Below are positions 9,360 through 16,960 of a stretch of DNA of 64,000 nucleotides, piece by piece. The stretch spans positions 28,022-92,021 of the forward strand of contig JAVVEH010000015.1 of assembly GCA_032251435.1 (NCBI GenBank), written 5' to 3'. The stretch is from JAVVEH01 sp032251435 (GTDB lineage: Bacteria; Verrucomicrobiota; Lentisphaeria; Oligosphaerales; MVZH01). The notes beneath the pieces are model-generated. The model did no database searches and had not been told where the DNA came from. It saw nothing but the letters and a program-made list of their open reading frames with translations. The position numbers were made by a program, and so were the translations under genes. Every line of letters begins with the position of its first letter. The first letter of the stretch is position 1.

Positions 9360-9974
9360 ATGAGTTCCAAAAAAAGTAAAAAACCAAAAAAAACGGACGA
9401 AGCCGCCGACCACAGCGCTGAATCAGTGAACGACACGACAGCGGGATCGGTGGAAGACGAATCGGCTGATAAAGACATGTCGCCGGAGGATGCCCTGGCC
9501 GCCGCCCGCCAAGAGGCCCAGGAGGCCACAGACCGCTATTTGCGGGCGAAGGCGGAGATCGAAAATGTCCGTAAACGCGGACAGCGCGATCTGGCCGAGG
9601 CGCGCGAATACACGAAAAGTGTCACGGTCGGAGAATTTTTCAGTCCCTTCGATCATTTCCAAATGGCTATGGCCCATGTTGAGGAAAGCCCGGATGTGGC
9701 GACGATGAAACAGGGCATGAACATGATTCTGAGCGAATTTCAACGCGGGTTTGAAAATTTGGGAATCACCTTGGTGGATGCCGTCGGGAAGGAATTCAAC
9801 CCCGCCGAGCACGAAGCCGTGGCTCAGGAAGCCTCTGACACTGTGCCGGAAGGGCATGTGCTCCGGCAGTGGAAATGCGGCTATAAGATGGGCGATAAGT
9901 TGCTGCGCCCCGCGGCGGTGGTGGTCAGCAGCGGCCCGGCCGGCGATGGTGAAACAGCAGACGAAAAAGAGTGA
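9360..9974 (+). CDS. grpE: nucleotide exchange factor GrpE
   Basis: Co-chaperone that releases ADP from DnaK in the DnaK-DnaJ-GrpE cycle. Residues 1-45 form a charged, disordered N-terminal tail. A long coiled-coil helix (EDALAAARQEAQEATDRYL, RAKAEIENVRKRGQRDLAEA) follows, then the beta-wing domain with FNPAEHEAVAQEASDTVPEG and a C-terminal KLLRPAAVVVS that matches the GrpE signature. Length (204) is normal. dnaJ begins nine bases after the stop, so they form an operon; dnaK is not in the window. Confidence 0.96.
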   Translation: MSSKKSKKPKKTDEAADHSAESVNDTTAGSVEDESADKDMSPEDALAAARQEAQEATDRYLRAKAEIENVRKRGQRDLAEAREYTKSVTVGEFFSPFDHFQMAMAHVEESPDVATMKQGMNMILSEFQRGFENLGITLVDAVGKEFNPAEHEAVAQEASDTVPEGHVLRQWKCGYKMGDKLLRPAAVVVSSGPAGDGETADEKE

Positions 9975-9982
9975 TTTAATCC

Positions 9983-11107
9983 ATGGCGAAAGATTATTAC
10001 GAACTGTTAGGGGTGGATCGCTCAGCGGACGCGGATCACATTAAAAAGGCTTACCGCAAGCTGGCGGTGAAGTATCATCCGGATAAAAATCCCGGCAACC
10101 CGGAAGCGGAAGAAAAGTTCAAGGAAGTTTCCGCCGCTTACGAAGTCTTGAGCGATCCTGAAAAACGGGCCCGCTACGACCGGTTTGGCCATGACGCCTT
10201 CACGCAGGCCGGCCGCGGCGGCGGTGGCCCCAGTGTGGATCCCTTCGATATTTTCAGTCAAGTCTTCGGTGGTGGCGGCGGCGGCGGTATTTTTGACAGT
10301 TTTTTTGGTGGCGGCGGTGGCCGGTCCGGTCCCCAGCCCGGCGCGGATTTGCGCTATGACATGGAGATTGATTTCGCCGATTCGATTTTCGGGGCGGATA
10401 AAAAAATCCAGATTCCGGCTCTTGTCTCCTGTCCCCTATGCGGTGGATCAGGGTGCCGGAAAGGCACATCGACCAAGACCTGCGGTCAGTGCGGCGGCAG
10501 CGGTCAGGTGACCATGGCGCAGGGATTTTTCAGTATTCGGCAGGCGTGTCCCGCTTGTCATGGCAGCGGTCAGCGGATTGAGTCACCCTGTCCAGCCTGT
10601 TCGGGGCAAGGCCGTGTCCGGGAACGTAAAAGCATTCAGATTCACATTCCGGCCGGGGTTGACACCGGTTCCAGACTCCGGGTATCCGGGGAAGGAGAAA
10701 GCGGCGAGCGCGGTGCCCCTCCCGGTGATCTGTATGTGGTTTTGCATGTGCGCGCGGACGGTGTTTTCCGTCGGGACGGCATGGACTTGAGTTGTGATCT
10801 GCCAGTGCGACTGGACATCGCGCTGTTCGGCGGCAGTGTGCTGGTGCCGACCATCGGCGGCAAGGCGCAAATCAAGATACCCGCCGGGACGCAGACGGGA
10901 ACCGTTTTCCGTCTGCGGGGCAAAGGGGTTCCGTCCATTCGTGGTGGCGGTCGGGGGGATCTGCATGTTCGTATCGTGGTGGAGACCCCGGTGAAAATCA
11001 GTTCCAAGCTGCGCAAAGAGATCGCGCCACTGCTGGAGCAAATGGATGAGGAACACTATCCCCGGGGAAAAAAATTCGCGGAGTCCGCGAAAGCGTATAT
11101 GGCTTAG
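9983..11107 (+). CDS. dnaJ: chaperone DnaJ (Hsp40, type I)
   Basis: Stimulates DnaK ATPase and delivers unfolded substrates. The order is a J domain (residues 1-70, with the HPD loop in KYHPDKNPG), a Gly/Phe linker (VFGGGGGGGIFDSFFGGGGG), and four CxxCxGxG zinc repeats (CPLCGGSG, CGQCGGSG, CPACHGSG, CPACSGQG). Two C-terminal substrate-binding beta domains follow. At 374 residues it is a full-length type I DnaJ. It follows grpE by nine bases. The downstream gene is convergent and ends 50 bases away; no clear hairpin terminator is visible between them. Confidence 0.97.
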   Translation: MAKDYYELLGVDRSADADHIKKAYRKLAVKYHPDKNPGNPEAEEKFKEVSAAYEVLSDPEKRARYDRFGHDAFTQAGRGGGGPSVDPFDIFSQVFGGGGGGGIFDSFFGGGGGRSGPQPGADLRYDMEIDFADSIFGADKKIQIPALVSCPLCGGSGCRKGTSTKTCGQCGGSGQVTMAQGFFSIRQACPACHGSGQRIESPCPACSGQGRVRERKSIQIHIPAGVDTGSRLRVSGEGESGERGAPPGDLYVVLHVRADGVFRRDGMDLSCDLPVRLDIALFGGSVLVPTIGGKAQIKIPAGTQTGTVFRLRGKGVPSIRGGGRGDLHVRIVVETPVKISSKLRKEIAPLLEQMDEEHYPRGKKFAESAKAYMA

Positions 11108-11156
11108 ACGGACCATTCACGCCCCGCGATGTCGAGGGCGGGCGCGACCACCCAGG

Positions 11157-11936
11157 CTAAAAGTGTCCACCCAGAAAGACGCGGACCAGGGGGCCGCTGA
11201 AGTCCACTTCCGCGTCGGGATTTCCCGGCGAGACCCAGGCCACGCCGTAATCGTCGAATTCCAGCCACCGGTAAGCGCCTTCAACGGTGAGGGACAGGTG
11301 TCGCCGGATCAGCCAGGATAAACTAACACCAAGTTCGATGCCAACGGCTTCATCCTTTCCGGAGGCGCGGTAGCTCTTTTCAGTTTCGACATAGGATGAC
11401 CAGTAGTAGCCGGTCGTGGCCCGCGCGCCGGTCAGAAAATTGACGGGGCCGACTGACAGGGGCCAGTCTTTTTCCAGGAAAAGAAACACGCCCTTCACAT
11501 CAAGATCGATCGACACGGCGCGGGGAGCGCCGAAAAAGATCACTGTGCCCTCGGTGTCGGCTTCCAGATAGTCGTAGCCGACACCGACGCGCAGGCCCGG
11601 CCGCGGGCGGTAGCCAAGGCGGCCGGTGTAGATGTGGCAGGTGTCAATGTCGTCGATGTCGCCGGTATTGTTCCGGTTGATCCACTGAATATAATCATTG
11701 AGCGGATCCATCTTCGGAAAGCCGACACCCAGTCCCAACTCCAAACTCAACGGGCCGACGGCCGGCATGTCCTCCCGGGGTGGTTCAATGGCGGTGAAAG
11801 GAATTTGCGTGACGGAGACCGCCAGGTCGCCCGCCCGGGCGGGCAGGGTGACCAGCAGGGCGATGACACATGCGAGGGACAACCTCTTTATGTCACTACT
11901 CCGACCTTGAAGAGCATGAGTGGTTAAAAATTCCAT
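11157..11936 (-). CDS. predicted outer-membrane beta-barrel protein
   Basis: A 259-residue exported protein not assigned to a named family. A long n-region is followed by a hydrophobic stretch and cleavage site (LACVIALLVTLPARAGD). The mature part alternates polar and aromatic residues (GLRVGVGYDYLEADTEG, LSLTVEGAYRWLEFDDYG) and ends in phenylalanine (VRVFLGGHF), the usual C-terminal signature of outer-membrane barrels recognised by BAM. A GGAG ribosome site nine bases before ATG 11936 supports the start. The size suggests an 8-10 strand barrel. The adjacent secreted protein in the same orientation lies 52 bases upstream, so the two may be co-expressed. No substrate can be inferred. Confidence 0.7.
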   Translation of the reverse strand: MEFLTTHALQGRSSDIKRLSLACVIALLVTLPARAGDLAVSVTQIPFTAIEPPREDMPAVGPLSLELGLGVGFPKMDPLNDYIQWINRNNTGDIDDIDTCHIYTGRLGYRPRPGLRVGVGYDYLEADTEGTVIFFGAPRAVSIDLDVKGVFLFLEKDWPLSVGPVNFLTGARATTGYYWSSYVETEKSYRASGKDEAVGIELGVSLSWLIRRHLSLTVEGAYRWLEFDDYGVAWVSPGNPDAEVDFSGPLVRVFLGGHF

Positions 11937-11988
11937 GGTCTGTTACTCCATCATAATCAGTGCTTGACAACAGTACGGCGTGATCGCG

Positions 11989-13641
11989 CTACTCCCTGAT
12001 AACCGACACACTCAAACTTTGCGGCCCCGGCTGGGCGGCCCGGATTCTGGCCACGGGCGAAGGTGTCATCAGGTCCGCCGCCGGGAGAGTGACCCGCTCC
12101 GGGTTGATGACCTGCCCGGGCTGGGGAAGAAAGGTGAAAGTCACGTTTGTCATCGGGTCCAGGCCGACAACCTGGGCCATGATGGGCACCCAGGTGTCGG
12201 TTTTGGTGACTTCGGGCATAGTGATGTCATATCCCCAGCTGATGCCGCTGCCTTTGAAGACCTTTCCGCTGGGGGAAACAACCTGCAGGTCGGTCAAGCC
12301 GATAGTCGATGCGGGAATGTCGCCGCCGGAGACGGCCACCTGTCCCGGACGGACGGCCACGACATCCACCGGCTTGCCGCCGACAGTCGCCAAGTGCTCC
12401 CGCGGACTTCGCGAAACATCCGTTCCGTCTTCTGGAAGGGACAGGGTTTCGTTGATGGCGCCATTGCGGATTTCGATGGCGCCATCGGCCGGGGCCACGC
12501 CTTTCGAGGCGGTACCGCCGCCGTCCTCATCCCCTTTGACTAGGTTGATGACTCCGAGACCGCCAGAAATGACAATTCCCCCGATAGTCGTCAGGGTCCC
12601 GGTGCTGATGGTCAGGTGGTCATGATGATCATCAAAATCGGCGTCCACCTCTTTCGGTTTCAGCTCTTTGCCGTCCAAGGCGGTGAAAGTGACCGTGTCC
12701 ACCGGCCCGAGAAAGGTCTGATTCACTGCCGTTTTGCCTTGCAGAGCGGTGAATGTGACCGTGGTGACGGGGCGCGCGGGCGCGGCGACCCGTCTGTCCG
12801 TTGTCCGCGGCTGATCCGCCGCTTTTTTATCTTCTTCGTCCCCTTGTCTGGCATAATAGTCCTTGCGGGCGCGACCGGTGACGCTTCCCTGATCGTCTAG
12901 AAACCTTTTGATTTTTTCGACCAGATCGAGAATGTCGTCAAACGAAGCCCCGGCCGCTTTCTTCTTATAAAGGTCGTCCACCATTTTTTTGGCTTCGGCG
13001 TGACCTTCATCACTGAGATCGGGAATTCCGGAGTCGTCGGCGTGACTGTTGAGATAATCGAGCAGATCGTTGATGTGTTGCTGGACATCTTCGCAGAGGG
13101 CGGCCGCGTTGAGGTACCACTTAAGAGCTTTTCTGGGGCGCCAGCCATCATGCCCGTCGGTGATGAGTTCGTCCAGGGCCAGCATGATTTGATTGACAGC
13201 CATGCCCATGTCGAAGGGATTGTCCGCTTGTTTCTTTTTCTCCTTGGCCTTGATAAGATCTTCCATGAGATCATTGAAACGATTGATGGCGTTTTCGCTC
13301 ATGGCGCCTTCTTCTTTCAAAGCCCCCTGGAGATCGTTGATTTCTTCTCCAGGGGCGGCGCATTCGCGGACGGCTTGCAGCGACCACCGCAAGGCTTTTT
13401 TCTTCATTTTTTTGGCCTGCTCCTCATTGCTCTCTTCGACGGCGGCCAGGGCGGCTTCGGCGGCGTCCGCCGCATGTTGGAAGCAGGCTTTCTGGCGGAT
13501 GTCCTTGGCGTTCTCCTGCCGTTCGCGCAGGGTCTTGGCGGCTTGTCCAAGCTGAGCTTTTTCGTCAGCATGACCGACAGGGGCCGACAGCAACAGCAGG
13601 CAACTTGTCAAAAGGAAAGCGGAGAAAAAGAACGTTTTCAT
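11989..13641 (-). CDS. secreted protein of unknown function with helical N-terminal half
   Basis: About 550 residues, unrecognised. A signal peptide (FFFSAFLLTSCLLLLSAPVG) precedes a Lys/Glu/Ala-rich, probably helical or coiled-coil half (to about residue 270) containing QAKKMKKKALRWSLQAVREC. Next comes a short internal duplication (VTTVTFTALQGK and VDTVTFTALDGK, about 27 residues apart). A Gly-rich hydrophobic stretch, TISTGTLTTIGGIVISGG, follows. The C-terminal half looks like beta-sandwich repeats (IPASTIGLTDLQVVSPSGK). The frame opens at 13656, but AAGGG before the tandem ATGs makes 13641-13644 the better start. It may span or anchor to the envelope. The neighbouring barrel protein suggests an envelope role; this is inference. 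Confidence 0.7.
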   Translation of the reverse strand: MKTFFFSAFLLTSCLLLLSAPVGHADEKAQLGQAAKTLRERQENAKDIRQKACFQHAADAAEAALAAVEESNEEQAKKMKKKALRWSLQAVRECAAPGEEINDLQGALKEEGAMSENAINRFNDLMEDLIKAKEKKKQADNPFDMGMAVNQIMLALDELITDGHDGWRPRKALKWYLNAAALCEDVQQHINDLLDYLNSHADDSGIPDLSDEGHAEAKKMVDDLYKKKAAGASFDDILDLVEKIKRFLDDQGSVTGRARKDYYARQGDEEDKKAADQPRTTDRRVAAPARPVTTVTFTALQGKTAVNQTFLGPVDTVTFTALDGKELKPKEVDADFDDHHDHLTISTGTLTTIGGIVISGGLGVINLVKGDEDGGGTASKGVAPADGAIEIRNGAINETLSLPEDGTDVSRSPREHLATVGGKPVDVVAVRPGQVAVSGGDIPASTIGLTDLQVVSPSGKVFKGSGISWGYDITMPEVTKTDTWVPIMAQVVGLDPMTNVTFTFLPQPGQVINPERVTLPAADLMTPSPVARIRAAQPGPQSLSVSVIRE

Positions 13642-13656
13642 CATCAACCCTTTCAT

Positions 13657-14169
13657 GCTACACCGATGATTACGACAACCGAGTCATTCGGGACAGACTG
13701 ACATACGACTAGTATAACCCAAAATCGGCAAAAAAGCAAGATGCCGCGTGTCTGGCGGGCGTAACCGGTTCGCAGCTGGGGGACATTGTGTAGGGCGGTC
13801 TTCCAAGGCCGACTGTCTTAAGGCATAGCCGGGCAAGGAACCCCGGCCCACGCCCCAGCACTAACCGACTACTGGCGGGGCACCAGCCCGTCCCGTAAGT
13901 ATTCCGATGTCTTCCCAATCGAAGTCGGAGAGGCGGGGACGGTTCTTCTTTGTGAAGAAGTGAAAACAGTCGGTCACGTGACACAGTGCCGGGGGAATTG
14001 ACTGATGGATTTCGGCGGGTTGGCGAGACGCGCGCTTCCGGTTGTGAATGACTGGATTTTGGTCATCTTTGTCCCCGTATATGGCATCCGTCGCGAAAAA
14101 CGGCCGCTACCCTTGTCCCCCTTTGACCTTCCGTCTTCACCGGATGACAGCCCGAACCGGCAAAGCATA
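13657..14169. other. intergenic region between divergent secreted-protein and pseudopilin genes
   Basis: About 510 bases without a supportable gene. It contains one copy of a ~102-bp dispersed inverted-repeat element (13766-13867). An open frame from 14005 runs into the pseudopilin, but its first 55 residues look like translated non-coding sequence. No clear promoter was found. Confidence 0.6.
13766..13867. repeat. dispersed ~102-bp element with terminal inverted repeats, copy 1
   Basis: The ends are imperfect inverted repeats: CGGTTCGCAGCTGGGG on the left, and CGGTTAGTGCTGGGG when the right end is read on the other strand. The interior 13792-13859 matches 53038-53105 at 67 of 68 bases. It has no coding capacity. 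It behaves like a small non-autonomous mobile palindrome (REP or MITE-like); no encoding transposase is in the window. Confidence 0.85.
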
Positions 14170-14538
14170 ATGGCACCATTCACCGTGATTGAAGGCTTGG
14201 CTTGCCAAGACGTAAGCTGTCGGGCGAAGTGTTCAGGCGTGTTCACACTCATTGAACTTCTGGTCGTTATCGCCATTATTGGCATTCTCACCTCCCTGCT
14301 GACACCGGCGTTGAGCCATGCCCGTGATAAGGCCGCGCAAATAAAATGTTTAGCCAATCAGCGGCAGTTAGGGGTTATAAATTTACTCTACTGCGAAGAT
14401 AACAAAGGGGGGATGATTCCGGCTTATCTGGGCAGTGATTTGACGCTGTGGGACTCCAAAGACGGAGATCCCATCTGGCCTTATTTCGCCCGTCCCTATA
14501 GTCATTCCGAGGATGTTTTCGCCTGTCCCGCCAGTTAA
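14170..14538 (+). CDS. pseudopilin-like protein, prepilin N-terminal domain, apparently truncated
   Basis: About 122 residues with the type IV prepilin/type II secretion N-terminal motif FTLIELLVVIAIIGIL followed by SLLTPALSHARDKAAQIKC and ANQRQLG. This is the usual Lentisphaerota/Kiritimatiellota/Planctomycete form. Such proteins are processed by prepilin peptidase and anchored by the hydrophobic helix. A second, degenerate copy of the motif (PFTVIEGLACQ) stands 22 residues earlier, so the leader is unusually long. The frame ends at SEDVFACPAS, where relatives usually continue another 80-130 residues, so it is probably a shortened or broken gene. The FHA frame overlaps its end by 26 bases. 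Confidence 0.7.
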   Translation: MAPFTVIEGLACQDVSCRAKCSGVFTLIELLVVIAIIGILTSLLTPALSHARDKAAQIKCLANQRQLGVINLLYCEDNKGGMIPAYLGSDLTLWDSKDGDPIWPYFARPYSHSEDVFACPAS

Positions 14539-14845
14539 TGACCCTGCCGGAAGTGTGTTGATCATCATTCCTGGCGGCATCCCTTTTTGGCATAGGTTGG
14601 GCGATGACTCTATCACGATCGGCAGCGGGGAGGAAACCGGATTGATATTGACCGGCGAAGGTGTCTCCCGGAAACATGCGGAAATTGTTCCAAAAAACCC
14701 TGGCAAGTGGGCCATTCATGATCTGGATTCAACCAATGGCACCTTTATCAATGGTCAGCCAATCTTATCCAGTGATCTCGTTGAGGGTGATATTATCACG
14801 CTGGGAAAAACCCACGTCATATTCTTTGAATCATCGCGGAAATAA
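14513..14845 (+). CDS. FHA domain protein
   Basis: A 110-residue stand-alone forkhead-associated domain, a phosphothreonine-binding module. The core is visible as DDSITIGSGEETGLILTGEG, VSRKHAEIV (the conserved SxxH peptide-binding loop), DLDSTNGTFINGQPI and EGDIITLG. It directly precedes a Ser/Thr kinase gene, so it is probably a partner or phosphorylation reader of that kinase. The start is uncertain: ATG 14513 lies inside the pseudopilin frame without a proper ribosome site, and a GTG at 14555 starts nearer the domain. A frameshift fusion with the pseudopilin frame cannot be excluded. Confidence 0.85.
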   Translation: MFSPVPPVNDPAGSVLIIIPGGIPFWHRLGDDSITIGSGEETGLILTGEGVSRKHAEIVPKNPGKWAIHDLDSTNGTFINGQPILSSDLVEGDIITLGKTHVIFFESSRK

Positions 14846-14979
14846 ACAACTGACTTGCTTCTTTCAGGAGAAATAAAATTCCGGAAAACACCTGTCAACT
14901 TGATCCCGATAATCGGTTCCCGTGGATCCGCAAGCAGCCCGCCGCACCATCGGCGCGCCAACTTGACGTTGATCAGACG

Positions 14980-16956
14980 ATGGATGATTTTGAGGTCATC
15001 CGGGAAATTGGCAAGGGAGGCATGGGCACTGTTTTTCTCGCCCGTCAACTGAGTACCGGGCGCCGGGTGGCGGTGAAGATCTTGCCCCGCGGTATCAGTT
15101 CGCAGGGTGCCGGTCGAGAGCGTTTTCAACGGGAGATCAAGGCTCTGGCGAGCGTGAACCACCCGAATGTCGTGCCAGTCTACGCGGCGGGAGAAGACGG
15201 GGGGTGTTTATTTTACGCGATGGAGTTGATTGAGGGGGAGACTCTCGCCGACTATGTCAATAGAAAAAAGCTGGGGGAGAAAGATATTCTGAGTCTTTTT
15301 TTGAACGTGCTCGAAGGTGTCGCCGCCATGCATCAAGCGGGGATCATTCATCGGGATTTAAAGCCAAACAACATTTTAGTGGATGCCGCCGGGGTTCCCC
15401 GAATTGTGGATCTGGGTTTGGCCTTGTTTGTGGACGAAGAGGGGGATCACCCTGGACAGATCAGTGTGACAACCCCATATTTGGGCACACCGGCGTTTAT
15501 GGCTCCGGAGCAATGCGGAAACGGCGGGCGGGTGGATGTCCGCACAGATGTCTATTCCCTGGGCGGGGTCTTGTATTTACTATTACTGGGCGCGCTGCCG
15601 TATCCGGTTCCCAAAGATCCGTTAAAAGCGATTGAGATTATCCGGACGCGCCCGCCAACGGCGCCTGGAAAACTGGAAAAAAATTTCCCAGTGGATTTGG
15701 CGACAGTCTTACTGAAAGCGCTGGCCAAAGCTCCCCGTGACCGTTACGGGACGGTCGCTGAGTTTTCCGCCGATATAAAAAATGTGCTTTATTTCCGGCC
15801 GATCAGCGCCCGGCCCCCGACAAAAGTATATGTGGCTGGCAAGTTTGTCCGGCGGAACTGGCGGCCACTCACGGGCGTGGGACTTTGGCTGTGCTTATTC
15901 GCCGCCGTCATTATTTTCGCGTTTATCAGTATTGACCGTTCCCGGCGGCAGGCGATCGCCGACCGTGACGCCGCCGTGGCGGCGCGGCGAGGAGAAGAGG
16001 ACGCGCGGCTGGCGCAGGCGCGGGAAGCGTATTCAAACACCATAGCCATTGTCCGCCATAAAATTGCGGGCGGCCGGGACGGGGTTATTCGGGTCTTGTC
16101 ATTATCCGAGTTGGCATGGGCGCGTGAGACATCCGTTCCGCTTTTGGCGGTCTCGGCCAACGGAACAGTCCTGGCAGGAGGAGAGACGTTGCGCGCGGAG
16201 CGGCTCCTGCCCGCTGAGTCCGCCGCTGTCGTGTTGCGCTCAGATTCCCCGCCAGTGCTCAACGCCGCCCTGTCGGATTCGGGGGCCAAGGCCGTTGTCA
16301 GTTCCAGACAATCACCGGTTGTTGAAGTCTATGACACGGCAACCGGACAAGGCCGGGCGTTTCCGACTCCCGGCGGTTTATCTGTCATGCGACTGTTTCT
16401 TTCACGGAAAAGCGCGGTGTGCCTGACTGTCGATGAACGGCGACATGTGTTCGCGCTTGATGTGGATTCCGGTGAATATGTGATGAGTTGGGGGACATCT
16501 TCCCCCCCTTATGCGCTGTCTGACACCGGAGACATGCTGGTGATGGGAGAGAGCAACACGACTGTGAACGTTTTTTCTTCCACGGGAGAGCGCCTGTATC
16601 GGTTCGAGTTAAGCGGTGTCCGCGCCGCCTGCTTTTCTCCTGATTCCCGATTACTGGCGCTGGCCCGGGAAAATGACGTGATCATTAAAGACACTCACAG
16701 TGGAGCGGACATCACCGTGCTTCAACCGTTGGTGTTTGCCGGTGGGGATCGAAGCTTGGGGTTCTCGCCAGACAGCGCCCGGCTGGCGGTGGGCGAATTA
16801 GACGGCGCCTCCGTGTGGAACACAAAATCCAGTCATAAAATGCTTGAAAATGTTGGCCCGCGCGCGCCTGTTTCCCGCATTGTGTTTATGGATGATGAGC
16901 GCTTGTTAGTCACGGGTGAAACCGGTGAAACCTGGATTTTGGATGTCATGGAATGA
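14980..16956 (+). CDS. transmembrane serine/threonine protein kinase with C-terminal propeller-like sensor
   Basis: A 658-residue Hanks-type kinase. The glycine loop is IGKGGMGTVFLA, with Lys33 in VAVKIL and the catalytic loop HRDLKPNN with Asp126. The DFG motif is replaced by DLG (Asp144), and FMAPEQ begins the P+1 region. One transmembrane segment lies at about residues 290-315 (LWLCLFAAVIIFAFISI). The ~340 outer residues contain repeated blade-like units (LFLSRKSAVCLTVDERRHV, ACFSPDSRLLALARENDVI) resembling a WD40-like propeller. ATG 14980 has no ribosome site. The frame is open upstream to 14854, and AGGAG at 14867-14871 is properly spaced from an in-frame ATT at 14878. The FHA gene precedes it and an exported propeller gene follows five bases after, suggesting one signalling unit. 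Confidence 0.92.
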   Translation: MDDFEVIREIGKGGMGTVFLARQLSTGRRVAVKILPRGISSQGAGRERFQREIKALASVNHPNVVPVYAAGEDGGCLFYAMELIEGETLADYVNRKKLGEKDILSLFLNVLEGVAAMHQAGIIHRDLKPNNILVDAAGVPRIVDLGLALFVDEEGDHPGQISVTTPYLGTPAFMAPEQCGNGGRVDVRTDVYSLGGVLYLLLLGALPYPVPKDPLKAIEIIRTRPPTAPGKLEKNFPVDLATVLLKALAKAPRDRYGTVAEFSADIKNVLYFRPISARPPTKVYVAGKFVRRNWRPLTGVGLWLCLFAAVIIFAFISIDRSRRQAIADRDAAVAARRGEEDARLAQAREAYSNTIAIVRHKIAGGRDGVIRVLSLSELAWARETSVPLLAVSANGTVLAGGETLRAERLLPAESAAVVLRSDSPPVLNAALSDSGAKAVVSSRQSPVVEVYDTATGQGRAFPTPGGLSVMRLFLSRKSAVCLTVDERRHVFALDVDSGEYVMSWGTSSPPYALSDTGDMLVMGESNTTVNVFSSTGERLYRFELSGVRAACFSPDSRLLALARENDVIIKDTHSGADITVLQPLVFAGGDRSLGFSPDSARLAVGELDGASVWNTKSSHKMLENVGPRAPVSRIVFMDDERLLVTGETGETWILDVME

Positions 16957-16960
16957 GGGT

